DNA from: an uncultured Roseiflexaceae bacterium
GTDB lineage: Bacteria; Chloroflexota; Chloroflexia; Chloroflexales; Roseiflexaceae
Length of the DNA: 64,000 nt
Direction of reading: 5' to 3'
Assembly: GCA_937988885.1 (NCBI GenBank)
Contig: CALKHR010000141.1
Span: 1-64,000 of the forward strand
The position numbers and the translations under genes were made by a program. This document shows, one piece after another, positions 17,173 to 26,171 of this stretch. The notes under the pieces are model-generated. The model was given only the letters and a program-made list of their open reading frames with translations, made no database searches and was not told the origin of the DNA. Within the stretch, counting starts at the first letter, position 1; each line of letters starts with the position of its first letter.

Positions 17173-18618
17173 ATGACTTCCTCTTGGCAGCTTCCACGAA
17201 GTACACCCGAGTCACAAGGCATTTCATCCACCGCGATCCTGAACTTTCTCACGGCAGCCGAGCAACAAACGCCCGATATGCACAGCGTGATGTTGCTGCG
17301 CCACGGCCACGTGATAGCCGAGGGTTGGTGGACGCCTTACACCGCCGATACGCCGCATATCCTGTTCTCGCTGAGCAAAAGCTTCACCTCGACCGCGATT
17401 GGCTTGGCGGTGGCCGAAGGGCGGTTATCGGTGGATGATAAGGTGGTGTCGTTCTTCCCCGAGGAACTGCCCAGCGAAGTGAGTGAGAACTTGGCGGCGA
17501 TGCGCATCCGCGATCTGTTGGCGATGTCCACCGGGCATGATACCGATTCGACGGGCGCGCTGCATGCCGCTGAAGATGGCAACTGGGTGCGGGCCTTCTT
17601 GGCGCACCCGGTGGTGCACAAGCCGGGCACTCACTTTGTCTACAACAGCGGCGCGACCTACATGCTCTCGGCGATTCTGCAGCGCGTGGTGGGCGTCACG
17701 CTCCTCGAATACTTGCAGCCGCGCCTGCTGGAGCCGCTTGGCATCACCGAGGGAACGTGGGAGACCTGTCCGCGCGGCATTAATGTCGGTGGCTGGGGCT
17801 TCAAGATCACCACGGAGTCGATCGCGCGCTTCGGCCAACTCTACCTGCAACGCGGCGTGTGGCAGGGGCGGCGTCTGATCGAGGAGAGTTGGATCGAGGC
17901 CGCTACGTCCTTCCAATCGGACAATAGCGGCGGCACCACGCCGGTCTCGGATTGGCAGCAGGGCTACGGCTACCAGTTCTGGCTGTGCCGCCACAACGCC
18001 TACCGTGGCGATGGCGCGTTCGGCCAGTTCTGCATCGTTATGCCCGAGCAGGACGCGGTGCTGGCGATCACCAGCGGCGTGAAGGACATGCAGGCGGTGT
18101 TGGACTTGGTGTGGGAACATCTGCTTCCCGCCTTCCAATCGTCGCCGCTGGTCCCCAATCCAGTGGCGTGGGATGCGCTGGAGCGCAAGCAGGCCTCGTT
18201 GGCGCTCACGCCTGTGCAAGGCGCAGCAACCTCGCCGATCGCTGCACAGGTGAGTGGCAAGCGCTACCGTTGCGAGCCGAACCCATTGAACATCTCGACT
18301 ATTTACGTCACCTTCGACGGCGATGGCGCGGTGGTGGAGTTGATGAACAACTACGGCCCGCTGGCGGTAGATGTGGGGCTGAACGGGTGGCGCTTCGGGC
18401 AGTACGTGTTCGATGAGCGAGGATACCAGCCATCGGCGGTTGCTGGCGCGTGGCTGAGCGACGACACCTTCGCCGTGGATATCTGCCAGTATCACACGCC
18501 GTTCCGCGCATTGTGGCGGTTGCAGTTCGAGGGCGATAGCGTGCGCTTCTCCCCATCGCTCAATGTGTCGTTCGGGCCTACCGATCTGCCCGCGCCGATC
18601 ATCGGGCGGGCGGAGTAG
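17173..18618 (+). CDS. Beta-lactamase-family serine hydrolase
   Basis: A 481-residue cytosolic-looking protein of the class C beta-lactamase/PBP-like superfamily. The SxxK nucleophile motif is in FSLSKSFTSTAIG (about residue 73-77), and the YxN motif is in FVYNSGATYML (about 157). The C-terminal 130 residues form a separate beta-rich region (YRCEPNPLNISTIYV and on) seen in esterase-like members. No signal peptide is visible. ATG 17173 has AGGAG 5 nt upstream; a GTG two codons earlier overlaps the ribosome binding site. Candidate -10 elements are TATAAT at 17090-17095 and TGC-TATATT at 17055-17063. Substrate unknown; esterase or peptidase activity is possible. Confidence 0.88.
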   Translation: MTSSWQLPRSTPESQGISSTAILNFLTAAEQQTPDMHSVMLLRHGHVIAEGWWTPYTADTPHILFSLSKSFTSTAIGLAVAEGRLSVDDKVVSFFPEELPSEVSENLAAMRIRDLLAMSTGHDTDSTGALHAAEDGNWVRAFLAHPVVHKPGTHFVYNSGATYMLSAILQRVVGVTLLEYLQPRLLEPLGITEGTWETCPRGINVGGWGFKITTESIARFGQLYLQRGVWQGRRLIEESWIEAATSFQSDNSGGTTPVSDWQQGYGYQFWLCRHNAYRGDGAFGQFCIVMPEQDAVLAITSGVKDMQAVLDLVWEHLLPAFQSSPLVPNPVAWDALERKQASLALTPVQGAATSPIAAQVSGKRYRCEPNPLNISTIYVTFDGDGAVVELMNNYGPLAVDVGLNGWRFGQYVFDERGYQPSAVAGAWLSDDTFAVDICQYHTPFRALWRLQFEGDSVRFSPSLNVSFGPTDLPAPIIGRAE

Positions 18619-18628
18619 GCGGCCAGTC

Positions 18629-18664
18629 GGCGCGAATGCAGCCGTAACTGTCTGCATTCGCGCC
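18629..18664. terminator. Bidirectional hairpin between convergent genes
   Basis: GGCGCGAATGCAG and CTGCATTCGCGCC form a perfect 13-bp stem with a 10-nt loop. It lies between a stop codon on each strand. Confidence 0.75.
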
Positions 18665-18674
18665 AAGCAAAGCG

Positions 18675-19946
18675 TTAGTCGGCGAGCGTCAACAGTTCGC
18701 GCAGATCATCGACCTGCTCGTGCGGGCCGATCACCGCAAGATGCATCGTCTCCTCGCGCAGCACGCGCTGGGCGACCCGCAACACATCCTCCTGCGTGAC
18801 CGACTCCACATCGGCGACTACCTGCTCGACTGGGATGACACGACCGTAGCGCAATTGCTGCGAGCCGTTGCGCGAGGCCACCGACCAGGTATCCTCAAGC
18901 GAGAGCAGAATGCCGCCTTTGACATGCTCCTTGACCTGTTGGAGTTCGCTGGCGGTGATGCCTTCGCGTAGTGCGCGGCGCAGTTCCGCCATCACCGTGG
19001 CCACGCATTCGTGCAGTTTGCTTGGATCGACGCTGCCGTACACCAGCCATTTGCCAGTGTCGTGGTGCTCGCTCTTGTACGAGCCGACGCTGTACGCCAA
19101 GCCGCGTTCCTCGCGGATCTCTTGGAACAAGCGCGACGACATGCTGCCTCCCAGCACCATATCGAACACCATCATCGCGCGGCGGTCGGGGTCGTTCTGG
19201 GCGATGCCAGCGAAGCCGAGGCAGAAGTTGCTCTGTTCGCTATCATCGCTTCGGAGCGTCACAGCAGGGCCGGGCAGCGGCGGTTGGCTGGGCAGATAGG
19301 CGGAGCGTTGGCCGTTCGGGAGCGCGGCGAAGGCCGCTTCGATCGCCTCGGCGGCGCGTTCGGCGTTGATGTTGCCGGCCAGCGAAAGCACCATATTGTC
19401 GCGGTTGTAGTGGGTGCGCCAGTGCTGCAGGATCGCCTCACGGGTGATGCCGCTGACCGACTCCTGATCGCCAGCGATGTCGCGTCCCAGCGGCTGATCG
19501 CCCCACATCGCCCGATCGAGGAGTTGGTGAACCAGATCGGAAGGCGTATCTTCGGTTTCGCGCAGTTCCTCGATGATCACGCGGCGCTCTTTCTCGACAT
19601 CCGTGGCCAAGAAGCGGGGATTCAGCAGCATATCGCTCAGCACATCGAGTGCGCGGTCGAAGTGGATATCGGCAACTTTGGCGTAGTACACGGTCGAATC
19701 GAAGCCAGTGTAGGCATCGAGGATGCCGCCAATGCCATCGATTGAATCGGAGATGAGTTTCGGCGTCGGGCGCTTCTTGCTGCCCTTGAACAGCATATGC
19801 TCGATAAAATGCGAGATCCCGCTGATCGGGCGAGTTTCGTGAGCCGCTCCCACACCTACGAAACAACCGAACGAGACGGAATGCGTATGAGGTAATTCTT
19901 CCACCAGCAGGCGTAGCCCGCCCGAAAGTGTGATCGTTTGTACCAT
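18675..19946 (-). CDS. M16-family zinc metallopeptidase
   Basis: A 423-residue protein of the processing-peptidase-like M16B group. The inverted zinc motif HxxEH is HFIEH (46-50) in a GISHFIEHMLFKGSKKR context, and the distal acidic ligand lies in the RRVIIEELRETEDTPSD region. The sequence YNRDNMVLSLAGNIN and the C-terminal half (LGFAGIAQNDPDRRA, EIREERGLAYSVGSY) are classic for the family. Many bacteria have such proteins near riboflavin or polynucleotide phosphorylase genes; here it stands alone. ATG 19946 is followed directly by MVQTITLSGGLRLLVEE. A -10 TATAAT lies at 20075-20080 on the minus strand, giving a leader of about 120 nt. Confidence 0.93.
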   Translation of the reverse strand: MVQTITLSGGLRLLVEELPHTHSVSFGCFVGVGAAHETRPISGISHFIEHMLFKGSKKRPTPKLISDSIDGIGGILDAYTGFDSTVYYAKVADIHFDRALDVLSDMLLNPRFLATDVEKERRVIIEELRETEDTPSDLVHQLLDRAMWGDQPLGRDIAGDQESVSGITREAILQHWRTHYNRDNMVLSLAGNINAERAAEAIEAAFAALPNGQRSAYLPSQPPLPGPAVTLRSDDSEQSNFCLGFAGIAQNDPDRRAMMVFDMVLGGSMSSRLFQEIREERGLAYSVGSYKSEHHDTGKWLVYGSVDPSKLHECVATVMAELRRALREGITASELQQVKEHVKGGILLSLEDTWSVASRNGSQQLRYGRVIPVEQVVADVESVTQEDVLRVAQRVLREETMHLAVIGPHEQVDDLRELLTLAD

Positions 19947-20270
19947 GTGCTCTCAATATTTCGGAGATGAGATCGCTTCGCGATGACACCTCCCTGATGC
20001 CAGCGGCCCAAAGGCAGCTTGGCGATTTTTGGGCTACAATTGTGCCCAATCCTGTTCCATTTTGAATCTCCTCTATTATACGCGAAAGGCTTCATCCAAA
20101 CATCTGCAGCAAACAATGATTGGGCCTTGCAACGCGAAACAGAAAAAAGTGCGATGGTGTGGAACAACTGTATCGAAATTGCTTTTATGCGACATTGACG
20201 ATCTCTACATCTTCGCCGTATAATCCTCTATCCCAAGTGCTGCGATGCTATTACAAGCGAGGAGCGATTT

Positions 20271-20705
20271 ATGGCGGTTTTCAAAAATATCGACGAATTA
20301 AGAACTTGTTTTGGGCGTTTATTTGACGAGGCTCAGCGCGATTCTCGTATTGCCCCAAAAATTAAAGACTCGCACTTGGTAATTCAGTTTCGGTATGATG
20401 ATCCCGCTGCCGTAGTAACGATCAATGCTGCCGCATCGCCCAGCCAGAACGGCACCTATTTCAATGTCACGTGGGTCGAGGATCCTAATGTGCGCCCCGA
20501 TATTGAGATGTCGATGAAGGCCGATGTGGCGCACTCGTTCTGGCACGGCAAGGTCAACCTGATGGCGGCGTTGGCGCGACGTCAGATCATCGCCAAAGGC
20601 CCGATTCCCAAGATCCTCAAGTTGCTACCGGCGGTCGAGCCAATGTACGAGATGTATCCGCGTATTCTGCACGATCTTGGTCGCGATGATCTGATCCTGC
20701 ATTGA
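20271..20705 (+). CDS. SCP2 sterol-binding domain protein
   Basis: A 144-residue soluble protein with the SCP2-like fold. Typical text includes LVIQFRYDDPAAVVTINA, VTWVEDPNVRPDIEMSMKADVAHSFWHGKVNLMAALARRQI and KGPIPKILKLLPAVEPMYEMYP. The domain binds lipids or fatty acyl-CoA in a hydrophobic tunnel; in bacteria the ligand is usually unknown. ATG 20271 has AGGAG 7 nt upstream. It is a single gene, facing away from the M16 peptidase, with no lipid-metabolism gene next to it. An acyl-CoA dehydrogenase lies about 6.6 kb away. Confidence 0.88.
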   Translation: MAVFKNIDELRTCFGRLFDEAQRDSRIAPKIKDSHLVIQFRYDDPAAVVTINAAASPSQNGTYFNVTWVEDPNVRPDIEMSMKADVAHSFWHGKVNLMAALARRQIIAKGPIPKILKLLPAVEPMYEMYPRILHDLGRDDLILH

Positions 20706-20879
20706 CACCCAAGGATCGTGATCCATTCGCCAGATTGAGCATTCAGCAAACACCATTGCTCGCTAGCGCATCAGGACCCGTCAACGTATTCAGACGTAGC
20801 TCATGTGCATAGGCTCCTGTAGGATCAATGATGATGCGTGCCTATTCACACAACCGATAAGTGGAACGACAGGAAAACG

Positions 20880-21476
20880 ATGGATACCGAGGAGATGTAT
20901 CAGCGTGGCGTCGCAGACGCCGAACGCGGCGAGTTGCACCCGTTCTACTATCAACACTACTATCATTATCGGCGTGGCTACGATCGTACCCGTCGCTTCC
21001 TTCGTCGCCCTGCGATCGCGAGAGAAGGCGGGTGGCGGCGCATGATTGTGGCAATTGTGGTGTTGTTTGCCATCGGCGCAGGTGTGTTCACCATATGGCG
21101 CATGCGCTCTCAGCCTACGGTCGCGCCCGCCACTGCCGAGACGATGGCGACGGTGCAAGTCGTGCCGACGGTCGCAGTTCGGACGCCTATCTTCCCCACT
21201 CCAACGCCTGAACCAACGCCCGAACCTGTCTTGGCGATTGGTGGGCAAGCGATGATCGTGAATACTGAGGGTCGTCCATTACGGGGGCGTCAAGAGCCTG
21301 GTTTGCAGGCACCGGTGCGGGTTTCGTTTAAGGAAGGCGAACAAGTTGTGATCAAAGATGGCCCGGTCGAAGCGGATGGCTATGTGTGGTGGCAACTTGA
21401 GGGCGAGAGCGGAGTTGGTTGGAGTGCTGAGCGTTCTGTAGATGGGGTGGTGTGGTTAGAGCCCATTGGGAACTGA
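20880..21476 (+). CDS. Single-pass membrane protein with outer SH3b-like domain
   Basis: A 198-residue protein. An N-terminal cytosolic part rich in Tyr, His and Arg (MYQRGVADAERGELHPFYYQ) is followed by one helix (about 56-76, MIVAIVVLFAIGAGVFTIWR), a Thr/Pro-rich linker (TPTPEPTPEPV) and a C-terminal SH3b-type domain (about 120-198, AMIVNTEGRPLRGRQEPGLQ, then WWQLEGESGVGWSAERSV). Bacterial SH3 domains bind cell-wall peptides or other surface polymers. ATG 20880 has an AGGAAAA site; an ATG-less extension upstream is possible but not needed. The MFS gene starts 56 nt downstream on the same strand, so the two may be co-transcribed. Confidence 0.8.
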   Translation: MDTEEMYQRGVADAERGELHPFYYQHYYHYRRGYDRTRRFLRRPAIAREGGWRRMIVAIVVLFAIGAGVFTIWRMRSQPTVAPATAETMATVQVVPTVAVRTPIFPTPTPEPTPEPVLAIGGQAMIVNTEGRPLRGRQEPGLQAPVRVSFKEGEQVVIKDGPVEADGYVWWQLEGESGVGWSAERSVDGVVWLEPIGN

Positions 21477-21531
21477 TCGCTCCGCCCGTACATCCCCGCG
21501 ACGTCGTTTTTCGCCCTTTTGCACACCAGTA

Positions 21532-22794
21532 ATGCCCATGAAGAGTTTATACTCGGCTAGCGTAGCCCGCCGAATCACCTGGACCCTGTTTGCTGCACAG
21601 AGTCTCGGCTCCGCCGCGCTGATCGCGAATGCCACTGTTAACCCAATCATTAGCTCACAACTGAACGGTCGCGATGAACTGGCGGGTTTGCCGGGCACGC
21701 TGCTGCTGATCGGCGCTGCGAGTGCGGCTCAGCCGGTTGGTTGGTTGATGCAGCGCATCGGTCGCCGTTGGGGCCTCACACTGGGGTTCTGGTTCGGCGC
21801 GTTCGGCATGGTGCTCGGTGGCCTCGCGGTCATCAACCACCTGTTCCTGCTCTTCTTACTGGGCCTACTGTTGATTGGCGCGGCACGTGGGGCGGTCGAT
21901 CAGAGCCGCTACGCCGCCGCTGACGCTCAACTGCCCACTGCGCGGGCACGAGCGATCAGCACCGTGGTGTTCGCGGGCACGATCGGCTCTGTGATCGGCC
22001 CGATGCTGGTCAGTCCCAGCGGCGAGATGATGGCGTTGCTGGGGTTCGATCGATTAGCCGGCTCGATGTGGACTGGTGCGATCCTCTTCACGATCGCAGG
22101 CTTCCTGATCTTCGTGCTGCTCAAGCCCGACCCAAGCGATATCGCCCGTTCGATGGCCGCCGAAACGGTGAGCGGAGTGCGTCAGCCCGCAACTCCCGCC
22201 CGCCCGCTGAGCCAGATCGTTCGTCTACCCGCCGCACAACTTGCCTTTGCAGCCATGCTATTCGGCCAAGTGGTGATGGTGTTGGTGATGACCGTGACCT
22301 CGCTGCATATGCACCACCACCAGCACGGCCTGAACGATGTGTCGTTTGTGATTATGGCCCACACCCTGGGGATGTACGGCCTCTCGATGTTTAGCGGGCC
22401 GCTCGTCGATCGGATCGGTCGCCCGTACACCATCGCGATCGGCGCATTCCTGTTGCTCCTCGGCAGCCTCGGAGCACCGCTCTCGCTGCGCACCGAATGG
22501 CTATCGTTTGCGCTCTTCCTGGTGGGCCTGGGCTGGAACTTCTGCTACATCGCTGGCTCCACGCTGTTGGCCGATACGCTCCTACCTTCCGAACGCAGCA
22601 CTATTCAAGGCACCAGCGAACTAATGGTGAATTTAGGCTCTGCAACCAGTAGCCTCTCAAGCGGGTTGATTTTAGCGCAGTTGGGTTATACCGCCTTGGG
22701 AATCACGGGCGCGGCCCTCTCGGTGTTGCCGCTCGCGCTGGCGCTGTGGGTCGGGTTGCGTCATGCGGTGAGCAAGCCGCAACAACAGCATTAG
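21532..22794 (+). CDS. Major facilitator superfamily transporter
   Basis: A 420-residue protein with 12 predicted helices. The loop 2-3 signature appears as GWLMQRIGRRWGLTLGFWFG (the MFS motif A region) and its repeat in the second half as GPLVDRIGRPYTIAIGAFLL. A His-rich short loop (LHMHHHQHG) occurs near the middle, an unusual feature that may bind metal. Substrate cannot be named; the closest look is to drug/multidrug or sugar-type exporters. The start is ATG 21532 or ATG 21538; neither has a good ribosome binding site. The stop lies 7 nt from the end of a convergent small membrane gene. Confidence 0.85.
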   Translation: MPMKSLYSASVARRITWTLFAAQSLGSAALIANATVNPIISSQLNGRDELAGLPGTLLLIGAASAAQPVGWLMQRIGRRWGLTLGFWFGAFGMVLGGLAVINHLFLLFLLGLLLIGAARGAVDQSRYAAADAQLPTARARAISTVVFAGTIGSVIGPMLVSPSGEMMALLGFDRLAGSMWTGAILFTIAGFLIFVLLKPDPSDIARSMAAETVSGVRQPATPARPLSQIVRLPAAQLAFAAMLFGQVVMVLVMTVTSLHMHHHQHGLNDVSFVIMAHTLGMYGLSMFSGPLVDRIGRPYTIAIGAFLLLLGSLGAPLSLRTEWLSFALFLVGLGWNFCYIAGSTLLADTLLPSERSTIQGTSELMVNLGSATSSLSSGLILAQLGYTALGITGAALSVLPLALALWVGLRHAVSKPQQQH

Positions 22795-22801
22795 TGCTCG
22801 C

Positions 22802-23011
22802 TCATCGCCGTATAGTCAGCAGCACCCCAAGCGTGATCGCGAAGGCCAACACCGCCACGAATGGGCCAAGCACAAAGAACGAAGTCATAGTCGCTTCTAG
22901 GTCGCGGTCGTGTGTGTTTGAGGAAAATGTTCTGATCAGTACGATCCCCCCAACCGCCGCGATAATATAGGCGATCACGCTCACGAGTAATGCCAGTAAA
23001 AATGCCTTCAC
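22802..23011 (-). CDS. Small two-helix membrane protein
   Basis: A 69-residue protein with two clear helices (FLLALLVSVIAYIIAAVGG and FFVLGPFVAVLAFAITLGVLL) joined by a short polar loop (RTFSSNTHDRDLEAT). The start is GTG 23011 with a GGAG element upstream. It converges on the MFS gene with 7 nt between stops. I do not recognise a family; many Chloroflexota genomes carry such small membrane proteins. The codon use and hydrophobic pattern make it look real. Confidence 0.6.
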   Translation of the reverse strand: MKAFLLALLVSVIAYIIAAVGGIVLIRTFSSNTHDRDLEATMTSFFVLGPFVAVLAFAITLGVLLTIRR

Positions 23012-23198
23012 GTCACCATCTCCATTTTAACTAGAATTACATATATTGCGTGTGAAAATAGAGAAAATCTGAGATCATATATTGTATAACGCGTTATTGT
23101 GGAAGATCGTTACAATAAGGACAATATTTTTGTTGCGATGTGTTGGGTATTTGTGCCTTATACGTTGCTATTGTTGCCTGTTTGTTATGTACAAGACG

Positions 23199-23207
23199 TG
23201 CTATACT
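23199..23207 (+). promoter_or_regulatory. Extended -10 promoter of the sulfite-oxidase-like gene
   Basis: TGC-TATACT within CGTGCTATACT, about 104 nt upstream of the start. The same CGTGCTATAMT core occurs at recA and mutS. The rest of the 299-bp gap 23012-23310 is AT-rich and shows nothing else. Confidence 0.5.
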
Positions 23208-23310
23208 TAAAACGGCCATAAAATCCTTTTATTGGCGAACATATGCACGGCTTGAGCGCTTATCCATTGATCCTGTGTTCTCGTAACTGATAGATACAGA
23301 AGTAAGCACT

Positions 23311-24381
23311 ATGGAACAGCAAACCTCATCAATGACCGATGAAGCCTTGCTTCAACAACTGGGTAAACAAGCGCGAATGTATGTGCAATCGCATACGCCG
23401 ATCAACGTGGAAGCGTTGCCGGAAGCGTTCGAAACGGATATCACCCCTCGCGATACCATCTTTATGCGGAACAACCACGATCTATTGACGATCGATGCGC
23501 AGGAATGGCAACTGACGATCGACGGGGCCGTGGAGCATCCGCTCATCCTCGATTATGCGGCGCTCACCGCCCTGCCGCGCGTGAAGTACGTCGCCTTCCT
23601 CGAATGTTACGGCAACGGTCGCAAGCGTTTCGCCGAGTTGGGTACCCCCGCCGAGGGCGTGCCGTGGGGCAACGGCGCGATCGCGAACGTCGAGTGGGAG
23701 GGCGCTTCGGTTGCGGCGGTGTTGCAGCGCGTTGGCCTCTCGCCCGATGCGGTCGAGATCGAGTGCCGCAGCGGCGGCGACAGCGCGTTCGTGCGTGGTG
23801 TCGAGATCGCCCCGTTGCTTGCCGATGCGATCTTCGCCTACCGTATGAACGGTGAGCCGCTGCCTCCTGAACACGGCGGCCCCGTTCGTCTGGTTGTGCC
23901 AGGGTGGGGCGGTATCAACTGGGTCAAATGGCTGACGGGTATGACGGTGCTTACACAGGAATCGCAAAGCCCCTTCAACCAAGAAAGTTATATTCTGCTC
24001 GATGCCGATGGGCGTAAATTCGGCAAAGTCCGTGAGATCGCCCCAAAGGCGATGATCGTGCGTCCGAGTGCCAATAGTACGCTCACCGCCGGTCCGCAGC
24101 GAATCCAGGGCTTTGCTTGGGCAGCGCGTGGTATCGAGCGCGTCGAGATCAGTACGGATGGTGGTCTAACGTGGCAACCCACTGAACTCGCTGTCGATCA
24201 CGGGCCGTACTCGTGGCGGCGCTTCGAGTGGCAGTGGGATACGAAACCAGGTACATATCGTGTCGCGGCGCGCGCTATTGACCAAACAGGCCAGCATCAA
24301 GCCGAAAAGGCTGTATTCAACAAAAAGGGCTACTTGATGAACGCGATCGAATGGCTCTCATTCGAGGTGCTTGAAATGTAA
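23311..24381 (+). CDS. Sulfite-oxidase-family molybdopterin enzyme
   Basis: A 356-residue protein with an oxidoreductase molybdopterin-binding domain (about 35-220) and a C-terminal Mo-cofactor dimerisation-like domain (about 245-354). The molybdenum-ligating Cys is Cys99 in FLECYGNGRKRF. Cofactor-binding text includes RSGGDSAFVRG, YRMNGEPLPPEHGGPVRLVVPGWGG and NWVKWLTG. The dimerisation domain carries RIQGFAWAARGIERVEISTDGG. There is no TAT signal, so unlike YedY/MsrP it should be cytosolic, closer to plant-type sulfite oxidase. No molybdopterin-synthesis or heme gene is adjacent. Substrate inferred only. Confidence 0.9.
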   Translation: MEQQTSSMTDEALLQQLGKQARMYVQSHTPINVEALPEAFETDITPRDTIFMRNNHDLLTIDAQEWQLTIDGAVEHPLILDYAALTALPRVKYVAFLECYGNGRKRFAELGTPAEGVPWGNGAIANVEWEGASVAAVLQRVGLSPDAVEIECRSGGDSAFVRGVEIAPLLADAIFAYRMNGEPLPPEHGGPVRLVVPGWGGINWVKWLTGMTVLTQESQSPFNQESYILLDADGRKFGKVREIAPKAMIVRPSANSTLTAGPQRIQGFAWAARGIERVEISTDGGLTWQPTELAVDHGPYSWRRFEWQWDTKPGTYRVAARAIDQTGQHQAEKAVFNKKGYLMNAIEWLSFEVLEM

Positions 24382-24476
24382 TTACTGTTTCTGGATTCAA
24401 CCGAGAGGCCCTGCTCTATGGTTGATGTCTCGCCCTATTCTTCAAAAACCCATCATACACAAGGGAGATAGTGCGT

Positions 24477-25358
24477 ATGACTACCGATCAGCTAATAAAC
24501 ACAAATAATGTGCCAAGTGCTGACGATCCCTCAACTCAATCGGGGCTCGCGAAGTTGATGGCCTCTCAAGGTTCGCTCGAAATGCTAAGCGAGATCCTCG
24601 ATTCCTTGCCCATGCAGGTCGTTTTGTACGACGTAAATAACCGCGATGACATTCGCATGGTATATGCCAACCAGCAGATGTATCGTGCATCTGGTTTTAT
24701 TCCAGATATGGTTATCGGCAAACGAATCTACGATTTCCTCTCACCCGAAGAAGCAAAGAGCGTTGAGAAGGTCGCTTTTGCTTGCTACGACAACGGCACA
24801 ACCATCGAATCGCTGGATCTAGTAACGGTTCCATCGGGCCAAATGTGGTTGCAGAGTTGGCTAATTCCGATCAAGCGAAGCGATGGCACCATCAAGCGTA
24901 TGCTCTCGCTCATGCAGGATGTGACGGAACAGAAGCAGCGTGAACTCGAGGACCGTCAGCGCCAAGAGGATATCATCGTACAGCAGCAGGTGACGCTTGC
25001 TGAGCTATCGACGCCGCTACTCACAATCAGCGATGACACGTTGGTGATGCCGCTGATTGGCGCTGTCGATTCGCAACGGGTGACGCAGTTGATCGACACG
25101 CTGCTGCACGGCGTTTCGAGCACTCGCGCATCGACGGTGATCCTCGATATCACTGGTGTTGTGATGGTCGATACGCAGGTGGCGAACGCGTTTATCCAAG
25201 CCTCGCAAGCCGTGAATCTGCTCGGCGCGCAGATCGTGCTGACGGGTATTCGGCCCGAGGTTGCGCAGATTTTGGTGGGCCTTGGTGTGGATTTGAAGGG
25301 GATCATCACCCGCAGCTCCCTGCGCGACGGGATCTCCTATGCGCTGGAGCACGCGTAG
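24477..25358 (+). CDS. PAS-STAS regulator, RsbR-like
   Basis: A 293-residue soluble protein. An N-terminal PAS domain (about 30-150, MQVVLYDVNNRDDIRMVYAN and DFLSPEEAKSVEK) is joined by a short coiled region (QKQRELEDRQRQED) to a C-terminal STAS domain (about 180-290). The STAS domain holds VILDITGVVMVDTQVANAFI and LTGIRPEVAQILVGLGVDL, hallmarks of RsbR/stressosome proteins, where Thr/Ser in these segments is phosphorylated by RsbT. No RsbS, RsbT or sigma factor gene is adjacent, so it is an orphan here. ATG 24477 has AAGGGAG 9 nt upstream. Confidence 0.88.
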   Translation: MTTDQLINTNNVPSADDPSTQSGLAKLMASQGSLEMLSEILDSLPMQVVLYDVNNRDDIRMVYANQQMYRASGFIPDMVIGKRIYDFLSPEEAKSVEKVAFACYDNGTTIESLDLVTVPSGQMWLQSWLIPIKRSDGTIKRMLSLMQDVTEQKQRELEDRQRQEDIIVQQQVTLAELSTPLLTISDDTLVMPLIGAVDSQRVTQLIDTLLHGVSSTRASTVILDITGVVMVDTQVANAFIQASQAVNLLGAQIVLTGIRPEVAQILVGLGVDLKGIITRSSLRDGISYALEHA

Positions 25359-25383
25359 CGCGATGCGATACACATCGCGCTAC
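25355..25383. terminator. Bidirectional hairpin between convergent genes
   Basis: GTAGCGCGATG and CATCGCGCTAC form a perfect 11-bp stem that overlaps the stop codon of the PAS-STAS gene. It lacks a T-run. Confidence 0.6.
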
Positions 25384-25397
25384 CTCAACAGCCTGGC

Positions 25398-26018
25398 TTA
25401 CCAGCCATCGATATGGGTACGCTCTCGGGCTGGGGTGCGTTTGGCTGGCCGGAAGTCGTCGCCAGTGAAATAGGCAACAGGCAACAGCACCGCTTGTGTG
25501 ATATGCGGCGGAATCCCAAGCAACTGCGCTGTCTCTTGTTCGTACCGAAGATGGAGCGTTGTCCATGCTGCGCCAAGTCCGCGCGCTCGCAACGCAAGCA
25601 TAAACGACCAAGCAGCAGGTAGGATGGAACCGTACAAGCCTGCTTGCTCCATTACACCACTCCCCTCCACACGCCCTTCGTAGCAGAACAGCACAAGTAC
25701 GGGCACTTCGTGAAAATGCTCGGCGAGGTAGTTCGATGATGCACGAACCGCCGAGATCGAAGCGCTTGATGACGCGCTGCTCGAACTCTGCGTGTATTCC
25801 GCGTACGAGCGCCGATACAGCTCGGCGATCTCCCACCGTAGCTTTGGATCGCGAATCACCACAAAGTGCCACTTCTGCCGATCCGACCCGCTTGGCGCTT
25901 GGATCGCGATGTTCAGGCATTCTTCGATCACCTCCGGCTCGACAGGGCGCGTGAGATCGAGGCGCTTGCGCACCGAACGGGTTGTGGTGAGCACGTGGTC
26001 GATACTGCTCAGATCCAT
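25398..26018 (-). CDS. Nitroreductase-family protein
   Basis: A 206-residue FMN-dependent oxidoreductase of the nitroreductase fold. The flavin-contact region is TTRSVRKRLDLTRP (Arg in the first turn) and AIQAPSGSDRQKWHFVVI. The later segments SILPAAWSFMLALRARGLGAAW and LGIPPHITQAVLLPVAYFTG agree with the family. It reduces nitro compounds, quinones or similar acceptors with NAD(P)H. ATG 26018 is chosen because GGAGG lies 6 nt upstream; a start 7 codons earlier lacks a site. Physiological substrate unknown. Confidence 0.9.
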   Translation of the reverse strand: MDLSSIDHVLTTTRSVRKRLDLTRPVEPEVIEECLNIAIQAPSGSDRQKWHFVVIRDPKLRWEIAELYRRSYAEYTQSSSSASSSASISAVRASSNYLAEHFHEVPVLVLFCYEGRVEGSGVMEQAGLYGSILPAAWSFMLALRARGLGAAWTTLHLRYEQETAQLLGIPPHITQAVLLPVAYFTGDDFRPAKRTPARERTHIDGW

Positions 26019-26130
26019 AAAATCCTCCGCTAAACGCAAATAGGCACTTCTTCAGGGTATGCGAACAAGCGCTGTTAGTGCATAAGTCTGTGTTACTGTT
26101 TGTGGCGATGTGTACAATGTGGGGTATGCC

Positions 26131-26161
26131 GGATGGCTGATGAACAATACATCAGCCATCC
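26131..26161. terminator. Perfect hairpin after the thioredoxin-SelW gene
   Basis: GGATGGCTGATG and CATCAGCCATCC form a perfect 12-bp stem, 11 nt past the stop codon of the minus-strand gene. There is no T-run, so it may act as an mRNA end stabiliser as well. Confidence 0.6.
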
Positions 26162-26171
26162 GTGTGTGGTG

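Noticed and set aside
20040..20070. Eight-codon frame with GGAG just after a TATAAT upstream of the M16 peptidase
   Set aside because: The ribosome binding site would fall on the predicted transcription start, so translation is unlikely.
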